In this document: piece by piece, positions 8,641-15,836 of the stretch
Numbering within the stretch: the first letter of the stretch is position 1
How the letters are laid out: every line of letters begins with the position of its first letter
Assembly (NCBI GenBank): GCA_007132225.1
Contig: SLPB01000089.1
Coordinates: 1-41,793 of the forward strand
DNA: 41,793 nt
Origin: Bacteroidales bacterium
Lineage (GTDB): Bacteria; Bacteroidota; Bacteroidia; Bacteroidales; PUMT01
Direction: 5' to 3'
Notes under the pieces: model-generated
Seen by the model: only the letters and a program-made list of their open reading frames with translations
The model's database searches: none
What the model was told of the DNA's origin: nothing
Position numbers and translations under genes: made by a program

Positions 8641-9054
8641 TCAACGGTGCAAAGGAAAGTCCTGATTTGCAATATCGCTCAGTTGAAGATTAAGCGCCCT
8701 GACTGATATTTGTATTTCCCATATTGAAATACCTAATGAACTAATTAACAAAAGAAGAGCAATACCAAAAACATAAATTGCTATTGTCATGTACCCTATG
8801 TAAATCAGAAACATACAGACAACGCAAAGTAGCAGGCTGGCCAGGCCGTAGATCTGCATATGTCTTATCAAAGATAAACGCAGCCTCAGGTTTTTTATCT
8901 GTCCAAATAACCGCTTATCCGGACTTTCTTTGTATTTGGCATGCAGACTCCGCACCAGAACAGCAAGAGCGAGAAAACGGTTTGTATATGCCAGCAAAAG
9001 CAATGATATTGCAGAAAACAAGAGAGCTGGTGTTGTGAGAGTAAGATCGGTCAT
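8641..9054 (-). CDS. DUF2721 family membrane protein
   Basis: A 137-residue protein with three hydrophobic segments, at about residues 8-34, 68-90 and 92-115. The N-terminal pattern PALLFSAISLLLLAYTNRFL followed by a basic helix (VRSLHAKYKES) matches the DUF2721 family, whose function is unknown. It begins 36 bp after the AEC transporter gene, with no promoter visible between, so the two are probably co-transcribed. Its role, perhaps regulatory or structural in the inner membrane, cannot be inferred further. Confidence 0.75.
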   Translation of the reverse strand: MTDLTLTTPALLFSAISLLLLAYTNRFLALAVLVRSLHAKYKESPDKRLFGQIKNLRLRLSLIRHMQIYGLASLLLCVVCMFLIYIGYMTIAIYVFGIALLLLISSLGISIWEIQISVRALNLQLSDIANQDFPLHR

Positions 9055-9090
9055 AATTAATATTTTTAAATAATCAGATCAGGGTTTATT

Positions 9091-10050
9091 CTATTTAATA
9101 ATATTTTCTATTAACCAGTATAGAAAAGGAAGAGTGAATAAACTCAGTAAAGTCGAGATGAATACATTTTCAGTGGCATGTATATCATCAGCCTTAAACC
9201 TTTTTGCAAGTACTACGATTATCGCCATACAGGGAGTACCAGACTGGAGTATTACAACGTAAAAAGCTACAGGATCTATTTTTAATGTTAATAATGACAA
9301 AGTAAGCCTGAATATCATGATAAGTGCCAGGGGAGCTATTATCAATTTATTTAAGGAAAGTATATAACCCTTTTTTTGCCTGAATATACCTTTGATATTA
9401 GTATGCGCAAGCATGCCTCCAATATAGAGCATTGCCAGGTAACTGGTTGTCTGGCCAAGCCCACTTACCGGAGTATCAATAATTTCAGGCAATTTAATAC
9501 CGGAAAGCATTAATAAAATGCCGGAAAGAAAAGCAATTGAATTCGGATTAATAAGGTTTATAAATTTCTGTTTAATTGTTAATGCAGATGATTGGCTTAA
9601 AATATTGACTCCTACGGTCCACATAACTGAATTTGAGGCAAGGTAGAATAAAGTGGCATAAAATAATGCCTCACCACCGGGAAACAGTGCGTTCATAAGC
9701 GGAAAGCCGAGAAATACGACGTTTCCAAAAGCTGTATGGAGTATGTGAATTGAGGAAGTTTCCTTTTTCATTCCAAGAATTCTGGAAGATAATCGCCCTG
9801 CGCTTAGAAGAAAAAACAGAGAAAATAATGACATGACCAGAACCAAAAAACCATTTCTGAGCAGTTCAAGCGTAATGTCAAGATTTGAAAAGGAACTTAA
9901 GATTAATGATGGCAGTGTAACATTTACCACCAGAGAAGCAATGCCTTCTTTTAAGGTTTCGGTAATTATGCCTGCTTTTGTAGCGATTACTCCAATACAA
10001 ACAATTACTCCAAGAATTATTATCTGGTTTAAAATTATCTCGGACTGCAC
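9091..10050 (-). CDS. AEC (auxin efflux carrier) family transporter
   Basis: An inner-membrane secondary transporter of 319 residues with about ten membrane helices in two inverted halves, as in the AEC/BART fold. Diagnostic blocks are VVNVTLPSLILSSFSN near residue 41 and VVILQSGTPCMAIIVVLAKR near 274, where the conserved Asn/Pro and SGTP-like turns occur. In bacteria the family exports or imports organic acids and other small anions; the substrate here is unknown. The start is GTG at 10050: the frame has a TGA seven codons upstream and no ATG between. DUF2721 follows in the same direction. Confidence 0.85.
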   Translation of the reverse strand: MQSEIILNQIIILGVIVCIGVIATKAGIITETLKEGIASLVVNVTLPSLILSSFSNLDITLELLRNGFLVLVMSLFSLFFLLSAGRLSSRILGMKKETSSIHILHTAFGNVVFLGFPLMNALFPGGEALFYATLFYLASNSVMWTVGVNILSQSSALTIKQKFINLINPNSIAFLSGILLMLSGIKLPEIIDTPVSGLGQTTSYLAMLYIGGMLAHTNIKGIFRQKKGYILSLNKLIIAPLALIMIFRLTLSLLTLKIDPVAFYVVILQSGTPCMAIIVVLAKRFKADDIHATENVFISTLLSLFTLPFLYWLIENIIK

Positions 10051-10068
10051 ACTTATGTTTTTAACTCA

Positions 10069-10076
10069 CAAAAGTA
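10069..10076 (-). promoter_or_regulatory. Candidate -7 promoter element for the AEC gene
   Basis: On the minus strand this reads TACTTTTG, matching the Bacteroidota -7 consensus TAnnTTTG. It would give a leader of about a dozen bases before the GTG start. I found no clear -33 TTG at normal spacing. Confidence 0.35.
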
Positions 10077-10118
10077 TAAAATATAACTAACATATAATTT
10101 TAAAAAGCCATCAATAAA

Positions 10119-10214
10119 CATGCGGGTTCCATACGAGTGAAATACCGGATATGAATAACATGCCTTAGTAAATAACTGAATTTAAATTTGATAACAATAG
10201 TTTATTCGTATGAA
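10119..10214 (+). repeat. Dispersed ~95-bp intergenic repeat, copy A
   Basis: It begins CATGCGGGTTCCAT, identical over 14 bp to 41699-41712, and ends TTTATTCGTATGAA, 12 of 14 identical to 41780-41793. The two blocks are 82 bp apart here and 81 bp apart in copy B. The middle is diverged, but the AAATT-G-TAAC stretch before the second block also lines up. It is not inside a gene. Identity of the element is unknown. Confidence 0.6.
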
Positions 10215-10218
10215 TCGT

Positions 10219-10271
10219 CCATGACGATATTTTCAATATCTTCACAAAATACAATGAAAATATTGTCATGG
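10219..10271. repeat. 17-bp inverted repeat with 19-nt loop
   Basis: CCATGACGATATTTTCA at 10219-10235 pairs with TGAAAATATTGTCATGG at 10255-10271, with one G-T pair in 17. No T-tract follows on either strand, so it is not an ordinary terminator. It begins four bases after copy A of the dispersed repeat and may belong to the same element, or be an RNA hairpin or operator. Confidence 0.6.
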
Positions 10272-10537
10272 TAAGATCCATAAGACCAATAATTTAATAT
10301 TAATATTTACTTATGAATTAATTATCCAGGATCATTGTTTTATTAAAATTGGTATCCCTTCGCAGTAGGAATATGTACAATAAAAAAGATTTTTCAATGT
10401 TAAACTTTATACCAGATGCAGATAGAATTAATGATCAGGATTGTTTATACTTGTATTCATTGTAAACGTGGTATTCATTAGTAGTTGTTACTAATAAATT
10501 AATTTTATAAAAGTATTTCCTGACAATATGCTTGTTT

Positions 10538-10545
10538 TATATTTG
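10538..10545 (+). promoter_or_regulatory. Candidate -7 promoter element for the TonB-like gene
   Basis: TATATTTG matches the Bacteroidota consensus TAnnTTTG exactly and lies 33 bp before the ATG at 10579, which would give a leader of roughly 25 bases. A convincing -33 TTG is not present at the usual distance. Confidence 0.42.
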
Positions 10546-10578
10546 TGGAATAATCGGTCCGGCGAAAAAATCTTTTAA

Positions 10579-11307
10579 ATGCAAAGAACCATAAAAAAAA
10601 ACATTAACGGTATACTGGGTACAGTAGTTTTTCATCTTGTATTAGTGGTCATTATTATGGCCGCAAGACTTTCTTCAGTGCAACAACAATATGAACAAAG
10701 AATGATTATTGAATTTGAATCTGAAATCATTGAACAGTCATTAAGTGATATTACTGAAACCGATTCCGATCAGTCAGATTTGCGTGAAGACAATCAGGGA
10801 AACTTACGAAGGAATATAGCTGTTAACGTTTCTGAAGACAGGCCGGTACCCGATGACTTTAAAAGAATGTCGCAACAGGATTTATCAGAATTGGATCATA
10901 GGGTCAATGAAATACTTGAAAATGCTGCTAACGGGGTTATGCCAGAATTAGAACAACCGGAAATAAAATTCGAACCACCAACCGAAATTGTCCGCCAGGA
11001 AAGCGGGGAATCCGAGCCCTACAAGGGCCCTACCACCATAACCTATGATCTCCCCGGCCGCACCCATTTAAGGATGCCTGTACCCGTTTACAAATGTCCT
11101 GATGGAGGAATTGTTGAGGTCAGTATTTTAGTCAACCGGGACGGGATTGTAATTAAGGCCGGTGTTGATTCAGATCCGGCTAATTTTAATGAGGAATGTA
11201 TAAATAAAATGGCCCTTGAGGCAGCTTTAGGAAGCCGGTTTAGTTCTAATCACGGATCATCTGAGGTTCAGAGTGGTACAATTACTTTTTATTTTCAAAA
11301 TCAATAA
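10579..11307 (+). CDS. TonB-like periplasmic protein with N-terminal membrane anchor
   Basis: A 242-residue protein with a cytoplasmic N-terminus, one membrane helix at about 13-32, a long acidic and Gln-rich linker, and a C-terminal domain. GGIVEVSILVNRDGIVIKAG near residue 176 and the final GTITFYFQNQ resemble the TonB C-terminal fold (VxVxFxIxxDGxV, then ending strand). The linker lacks the Pro/Lys-rich spacer of classic TonB. It may energise or scaffold outer-membrane transport, but ExbB/ExbD are not nearby and the gene stands alone. A TonB-like domain of unrelated use is possible. Confidence 0.65.
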   Translation: MQRTIKKNINGILGTVVFHLVLVVIIMAARLSSVQQQYEQRMIIEFESEIIEQSLSDITETDSDQSDLREDNQGNLRRNIAVNVSEDRPVPDDFKRMSQQDLSELDHRVNEILENAANGVMPELEQPEIKFEPPTEIVRQESGESEPYKGPTTITYDLPGRTHLRMPVPVYKCPDGGIVEVSILVNRDGIVIKAGVDSDPANFNEECINKMALEAALGSRFSSNHGSSEVQSGTITFYFQNQ

Positions 11308-11445
11308 AATAATGATTGTAATTAGCATTATTAAGAATTAAATTTTATTTATTTTGTACAATATTTAAATTGTATGTAATGTTTGAATAAGTTTCAAACA
11401 ATTTTATCCAGGAAGCATTATATTTTGATCTGATAATTATTGCAT

Positions 11446-11772
11446 ATGAACAAGAAACGCCTGATAGTCAGCATGAACAACTTACCAGAGGGAGTTAACG
11501 AAGCTATTAAAGATAAGTATCCGGGCGGATACCAAAACTTTGTTATTAAAGTCCCAAAAGGAGATAATGATTTTTTTTATGCGATTACAGTTGATATGGA
11601 AAATGCGAGCTACCTGGTTAAGGTAAATGTTAAAATTGATTCCCTGGCAAACAATGATGATGATGATGAAGATAATGATGATGATGAAGATATTCCGTTA
11701 GATTCTGAAGATAAATCCATTGCAGGGGGAGATCCCGGAGAAATTGCAGATATGGACGATATGGATGATTAA
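11446..11772 (+). CDS. Small protein of unknown function with an Asp/Glu-rich tail
   Basis: I do not recognise this 108-residue protein. Residues 1-65 look like a small alpha/beta domain (LPEGVNEAIKDKYPGGYQNF, then FYAITVDMENASYLVKVNV). From about residue 70 it is a low-complexity acidic tail, encoded by repeated GAT/GAA codons at about 11656-11690. A frame two codons longer starts with TTG at 11440; I chose the ATG at 11446. It lies 112 bp before siaC in the same direction. No signal peptide is evident, so it is probably cytoplasmic. The acidic tail could bind cations or basic partners, which is a guess. Confidence 0.65.
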   Translation: MNKKRLIVSMNNLPEGVNEAIKDKYPGGYQNFVIKVPKGDNDFFYAITVDMENASYLVKVNVKIDSLANNDDDDEDNDDDEDIPLDSEDKSIAGGDPGEIADMDDMDD

Positions 11773-11884
11773 TTTTTTCAAATCCATTTGTTCCCGGTAA
11801 TGATTAGAAGTATATATTTCCTTTAATATTGCAATGTTGAATGAATTATTATTATATTTAGATATCTAACCAATAAAGGCAACA

Positions 11885-12256
11885 ATGGATCCAATTTATA
11901 TTAAGGGCACCAACAGAACTCCTTTTGTAAACATGGACCCCTCTGGTAAATTTAAAATCTCTGGCAGGTCTATTCATGAAAACCCCTCGAAGTTCTTTGA
12001 TCCAATTGTGGAGTGGGTTAAATCCTATATTAATAATGACCATAAAACTACTATATTTGATATTGAACTAGAATATTTCAATAGCGGGTCTTCGCGATAC
12101 ATATTAGATATACTCAGACTATTAATGGAAGATAATGCAAATAAAAACCTGATTATTAACTGGTACTATGAGGATGGAGACGACGATCTTCTGGAGCGGG
12201 GTGAGTATTATGAATCCATTCTAAATACTAAGTTCAACTTCATTGAATTTCAATAG
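11885..12256 (+). CDS. siaC: SiaC family regulatory phosphoprotein (DUF1987)
   Basis: A 123-residue cytoplasmic protein matching SiaC/DUF1987, an anti-sigma-antagonist-like phosphoprotein. In Pseudomonas aeruginosa it is phosphorylated by SiaB, dephosphorylated by SiaA, and controls the diguanylate cyclase SiaD. The core is TTIFDIELEYFNSGSSRYIL at about residues 55-74; Ser67 in NSGSS occupies the place of the phosphorylated Thr in NTSS-type sites (inferred). The family's FxMSGRSxPE-like start is here FKISGRSIHENPSKFF. No SiaA, SiaB or SiaD homologue is in the window, so the partners must be elsewhere. Its 3' end overlaps the convergent zinc-ribbon gene by 17 bp. Confidence 0.85.
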   Translation: MDPIYIKGTNRTPFVNMDPSGKFKISGRSIHENPSKFFDPIVEWVKSYINNDHKTTIFDIELEYFNSGSSRYILDILRLLMEDNANKNLIINWYYEDGDDDLLERGEYYESILNTKFNFIEFQ

Positions 12257-12419
12257 ATATATTTTCTCCTTCTCTCTCTTCTCTTTCGATTTCAAGTGCC
12301 ATTGCCCATCCAATGCGGTAGTTATGTAATTCCAGTAATTCACTTATGCAAGTGGGGCATATCTCCTCAGTAGCTATATTTTTTCTGCATCTTGAACAAA
12401 TACGTTCTTTGTTATCCAT
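12240..12419 (-). CDS. 59-residue zinc-ribbon-like small protein
   Basis: A short reading frame from ATG at 12419 to TGA at 12240. The N-terminal half has two CxxC pairs, C8-C11 (ICSRCRK) and C21-C24 (ICPTCIS), spaced like a zinc ribbon. The C-terminal half is a charged helix (ALEIEREEREGEN). The tight Cys pattern and ordinary codon use make it likely to be real, although it is short and overlaps the convergent siaC end by 17 bp. Such proteins may bind nucleic acid or a protein partner; function is unknown. It is 180 bp downstream of the 321-residue gene on the same strand. Confidence 0.6.
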   Translation of the reverse strand: MDNKERICSRCRKNIATEEICPTCISELLELHNYRIGWAMALEIEREEREGENISIEIQ

Positions 12420-12599
12420 TACCAGACTTATTGATGACCTTTTCAGATATCTTTTACGCCTGCAAGCCCTTTATTGTTGCAGTTTTCCTTATCTTTTTTA
12501 AACTTATTGGTGAATCTGACAAAGAGGTCGTTGTTGGATAAGCAAAACGATATTTGTTAATAATTGTGGTGGTCCAATAAACAGCAATAAGAGTGCACC

Positions 12600-13565
12600 T
12601 TAAAGGAATGAATCTTCATCATTACTGAATACTACCTTGCAAACTACCGGCTCACCTGCCGGGTTACGATTATAGGCAGCCGGAGAATGTCCTGAATCTA
12701 TACTCCAAACCTCAATATCGGGATATCGTGCTGCAAGCAATAATGAAGAAAGAGTAAAGGGTTTTGGGCCAATAGGTAGTATTGCGACCTGATAATTAAG
12801 TCTCAGACTGATTGTCAGAGAAGTAAGCAGAGTGTCAGTTTGTTTGTAATCTCCAATCGGATATTTAATTATATGTTCCCGGGGAAGCATATTTAAGATT
12901 TTTTTATTGTTTTTTAATACCCTGTCAGCGTAACGGCTATCAAATGCAGGATCTGAATAGAAAGCGAATACTGCTTCATATTCAAATTTTTGAATTAGTT
13001 TCTGGGTAAGGTATTTCTCATAACCAAGACCAATTATCAGAGCCAGAGGTTTGTTTGGAATATGATTTGCTTTTAGCAATCCAATGGGATCTTTAGGTAA
13101 GTTTTTATTCCCTGGATTGATCGGTTCGGAAAATACTGCTGATGAATATGAAAAATAAATTTCCAAATCATCAGTGGTATTTGTTTCACTTAATATGAAA
13201 TATTTTAAAAACCCTGCGTACCATATCTTGCTCATGCAGGAATAATCTATCAGGATTTTGATTTTTTTAAATCCTTTATTATCATTAATTGCATTATCAA
13301 GAAACTCAATAATATTATTGTTCTTATCGGCAGATTCTTCTATAAAAACAAATCCTTCCTCAGAAAATCGCTTATCATTTTTATTACGGTACAGGAAATT
13401 CTTTCTGTCGTTGAATGCAATGGCGATTTTATGCACAGCATTTACAGGAATCGAGTCTATTAAATAAGTGCAACGGTTTTCATAGCCCGATGCAGCAATA
13501 AAATAGTCAAATTGGTTATCTCTTAATTGATCAAACCCAACCTGATGTGCAAAAATCAATTCCAT
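12600..13565 (-). CDS. Protein of unknown function, two alpha/beta halves
   Basis: I cannot assign this 321-residue protein to a family with confidence. It has no signal peptide or membrane helix, so it is cytoplasmic. Notable blocks are FDYFIAASGYENRCTYLIDS (residues 19-38), KILIDYSCMSKIWYAGFLKY (about 103-122), LALIIGLGYEKYLTQKLI near 173 and VAILPIGPKPFTLSSLLLAA near 260. The strand-Gly-rich turn-helix pattern in the second half suggests a Rossmann-like fold. It is flanked by the zinc-ribbon gene and the carboxylase operon, neither of which explains it. An enzyme of nucleotide or defence metabolism would be a guess. Confidence 0.7.
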   Translation of the reverse strand: MELIFAHQVGFDQLRDNQFDYFIAASGYENRCTYLIDSIPVNAVHKIAIAFNDRKNFLYRNKNDKRFSEEGFVFIEESADKNNNIIEFLDNAINDNKGFKKIKILIDYSCMSKIWYAGFLKYFILSETNTTDDLEIYFSYSSAVFSEPINPGNKNLPKDPIGLLKANHIPNKPLALIIGLGYEKYLTQKLIQKFEYEAVFAFYSDPAFDSRYADRVLKNNKKILNMLPREHIIKYPIGDYKQTDTLLTSLTISLRLNYQVAILPIGPKPFTLSSLLLAARYPDIEVWSIDSGHSPAAYNRNPAGEPVVCKVVFSNDEDSFL

Positions 13566-13722
13566 ATTAAAGATAAAACTAGCACCTACTGAGGGCTAAA
13601 TATAAGAATAGTTATCATTAAAAAAAAAATCAAAATTTCATATTTTATAACAGATAGAAGAGTTATAAGAAACAACGTGATTTAAAACTGACCGGGATTC
13701 CTTTAATTATTTTTTTTTTTTA

Positions 13723-13730
13723 TATGTTTG
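13723..13730 (+). promoter_or_regulatory. Candidate -7 promoter element of the carboxylase operon
   Basis: TATGTTTG fits TAnnTTTG exactly. It overlaps the most upstream in-frame ATG (13724), so transcription would start after that codon. This supports the next ATG, at 13757, as the real start of the biotin carboxylase gene. Confidence 0.45.
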
Positions 13731-13756
13731 CATGCTTTATAACATATTTTTCAGAT

Positions 13757-15262
13757 ATGATAAAAAAAGTACTTATTGCCAATCGTGGCGAAATAGCTGT
13801 AAGGATAATCCGGACTTGCAGGGAAATGGGAATTGAAACTGTAGCTGTTTTTTCCGATGCTGACAGGAAATCATTGCATGTAAGATATGCTGATGAAGCA
13901 ATCCATATTGGTAACTCTCCCTCAACGGAAAGTTACCTGGTAAAAGAAAAAATTCTTAACGCTGCAAAAATATCAGGTGCTGATGCGATCCATCCGGGCT
14001 ATGGATTTTTATCTGAAAATGCAGATTTCGCCGAACTAACAAGAAATGAGGGCATTATTTTTATAGGCCCTTCGGCTGAAAGTATTCGCCTGATGGGTGA
14101 TAAAATATCAGCAAGAAGCATAATGGAAAAAGCCGGTGTACCTGTTGTTCCGGGAACAACAGAAAAAATCAGGGATACTGAAAAAGCGCTGGAAATTATA
14201 AAAACAATAGGTTTTCCCATCATCATAAAGGCTTCAGCTGGCGGGGGCGGTAAAGGGATGAGGCTGGTTCTTAAAGAATCAGAATCACTTCAGGCTATTA
14301 ATTCTGCCAAATCTGAGGCAAAAGCTGCTTTTAACGATGATTCAGTATATATAGAAAAATATATATCTTCGCCACACCACATTGAGTTTCAGGTTATTGC
14401 TGACAAGTTCGGCAATATTATTCATCTTTGTGAACGGGAATGTTCCATTCAAAGGAGGCATCAGAAAATAATTGAAGAAACCCCCTCTCCTATTATGACT
14501 GAGGAATTAAGAAAAGAAATGGGAGAAAAAGCTATAGCTGCTGCAAGATCTGTAAATTATGAAGGTGCCGGGACCATTGAATTCCTGGTGGATGATAAAC
14601 TGAATTACTATTTCCTTGAAATGAATACCCGCCTTCAGGTCGAACACCCCATAACCGAACGTGTTACAGGTGTTGATTTGGTGAAAGAACAGATAAGAGT
14701 TGCCGCAGGAGAAAAACTTTCATATGAACAGTCTGATATATTTCAGGATGGCCACGCTATTGAATGCAGAATATATGCTGAAGATCCCGATAATAATTTC
14801 ATGCCCAGTCCCGGATTGATAAGGAAAATTTCTGAACCCATGGGATTTGGAGTAAGAACTGATGGCTATGTCTATGAAGGATATGAAATTCCGATTTACT
14901 ATGATCCCATGATATCAAAACTTATTACCTGGGGGAAAATACGAAGTGAAGCTATTACACGAATGAGCAGATCACTTGGGGAATATTATATTATGGGAAT
15001 AAAGACTTCAATAGATTTTCTTAAAAGAATCATGGAAAATCCTGAATTCGTTCAGGGCGTTTATGACACGCATTTTATTGACACCCATAAGGAGCAACTC
15101 TTTTCCCCGTGTGATAATGTAAAAGAAATTGAAGATTTGGCTATGATAGTAGCTTTTATGGAACATATGGAAAACATTACAAGCGGACAGGACTTATCGC
15201 TCTATCCAAATTTTTCAAACTGGAAATTACAGAACAGAAGGAAAAATCTCTCCCAACAATAA
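13757..15262 (+). CDS. Biotin carboxylase subunit of acyl-CoA (propionyl-CoA) carboxylase
   Basis: Carboxylates biotin on the carrier subunit using ATP and bicarbonate. The N-terminus MIKKVLIANRGEIAVRIIRT is the standard family start, which is why I chose 13757 over the upstream in-frame ATG at 13724. The ATP-grasp glycine loop (GGGGKGM) is at about 161-167, RECSIQRRHQK near 228, and EMNTRLQVEHP at about 287-297. At 501 residues it has the three biotin-carboxylase domains and a short C-terminal extension but no fused biotinyl domain, which is supplied by the next gene 29 bp downstream. First gene of a three-gene operon. Confidence 0.93.
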   Translation: MIKKVLIANRGEIAVRIIRTCREMGIETVAVFSDADRKSLHVRYADEAIHIGNSPSTESYLVKEKILNAAKISGADAIHPGYGFLSENADFAELTRNEGIIFIGPSAESIRLMGDKISARSIMEKAGVPVVPGTTEKIRDTEKALEIIKTIGFPIIIKASAGGGGKGMRLVLKESESLQAINSAKSEAKAAFNDDSVYIEKYISSPHHIEFQVIADKFGNIIHLCERECSIQRRHQKIIEETPSPIMTEELRKEMGEKAIAAARSVNYEGAGTIEFLVDDKLNYYFLEMNTRLQVEHPITERVTGVDLVKEQIRVAAGEKLSYEQSDIFQDGHAIECRIYAEDPDNNFMPSPGLIRKISEPMGFGVRTDGYVYEGYEIPIYYDPMISKLITWGKIRSEAITRMSRSLGEYYIMGIKTSIDFLKRIMENPEFVQGVYDTHFIDTHKEQLFSPCDNVKEIEDLAMIVAFMEHMENITSGQDLSLYPNFSNWKLQNRRKNLSQQ

Positions 15263-15291
15263 TAATTTCACAAAAGATTTATTTTAAGATT

Positions 15292-15804
15292 ATGTCAGCA
15301 ATCGAATTGAAAACCGGGAACAGATCAGAACCTGTTGAAATACTCGACCAAAATGGTAGCAATCTCAAAATCATGTTGGGAAATAAAGAGTATAATCTTG
15401 ATATCATTAAAGTGGAAAAGAACATTTACTCTGTCCTGCTGGGAAACAAATCCTATGATATCGAGATAGTTAGCTCAGGCAAGAAAAATAACTTTTCAGT
15501 AAGATATATTTGTCATTCCTATAATGTGAAAATTGTAGATGCTGAAATGCGCTATTTGAAAAACAGGATGAAGGCTGCCGGAGAAAGTGAAGAAAATATT
15601 ATATCCTGTCCGATGCCAGGTAAAATTGCCAGAATAATGGTTAAAACAGGAGACAATGTAGAAGTCGGACAGGTAGTCATTATTGTCTCTGCAATGAAAA
15701 TGGAAAGTGAATATAAAACAGGTAAAACCGGCAGGATTAAGGAAGTTATGGTTAGCGAAGGTGATGTTATCGAAGCAAATATGCCCTTAATAGTTTTGGA
15801 ATAA
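15292..15804 (+). CDS. Biotin carboxyl carrier subunit of acyl-CoA carboxylase
   Basis: Carries the carboxybiotin between the two catalytic subunits. The C-terminal biotinyl domain spans about residues 104-170: CPMPGKIARIMVKTGDNVEV, then SAMKME with the biotinylated Lys136, then GDVIEANMPLIVLE. Residues 1-100 form an extra domain of beta strands, as in propionyl-CoA carboxylase carriers of Bacteroidota and in decarboxylase gamma subunits. It lies 29 bp after the biotin carboxylase gene and 32 bp before the carboxyltransferase gene, on the same strand. Confidence 0.92.
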   Translation: MSAIELKTGNRSEPVEILDQNGSNLKIMLGNKEYNLDIIKVEKNIYSVLLGNKSYDIEIVSSGKKNNFSVRYICHSYNVKIVDAEMRYLKNRMKAAGESEENIISCPMPGKIARIMVKTGDNVEVGQVVIIVSAMKMESEYKTGKTGRIKEVMVSEGDVIEANMPLIVLE

Positions 15805-15836
15805 ATATTTTAACCTAAACAGTAACTTTAAATAAT

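Larger units (their letters stand above)
10051..10578. other. 528-bp intergenic region with a dispersed repeat and an inverted repeat
   Basis: A divergent intergenic region between the AEC gene and the TonB-like gene. It holds candidate promoters at each end, one copy of a repeat shared with 41699-41793, and a 17-bp inverted repeat. I see no protein frame of any quality. The remaining stretch, about 10275-10530, is AT-rich without visible structure. Confidence 0.6.

Noticed and set aside
11656-11690. GAT/GAA triplet run as a microsatellite or CRISPR-like repeat
   Set aside because: It is in frame and encodes the acidic tail of a protein; units are not spaced by unique sequences.
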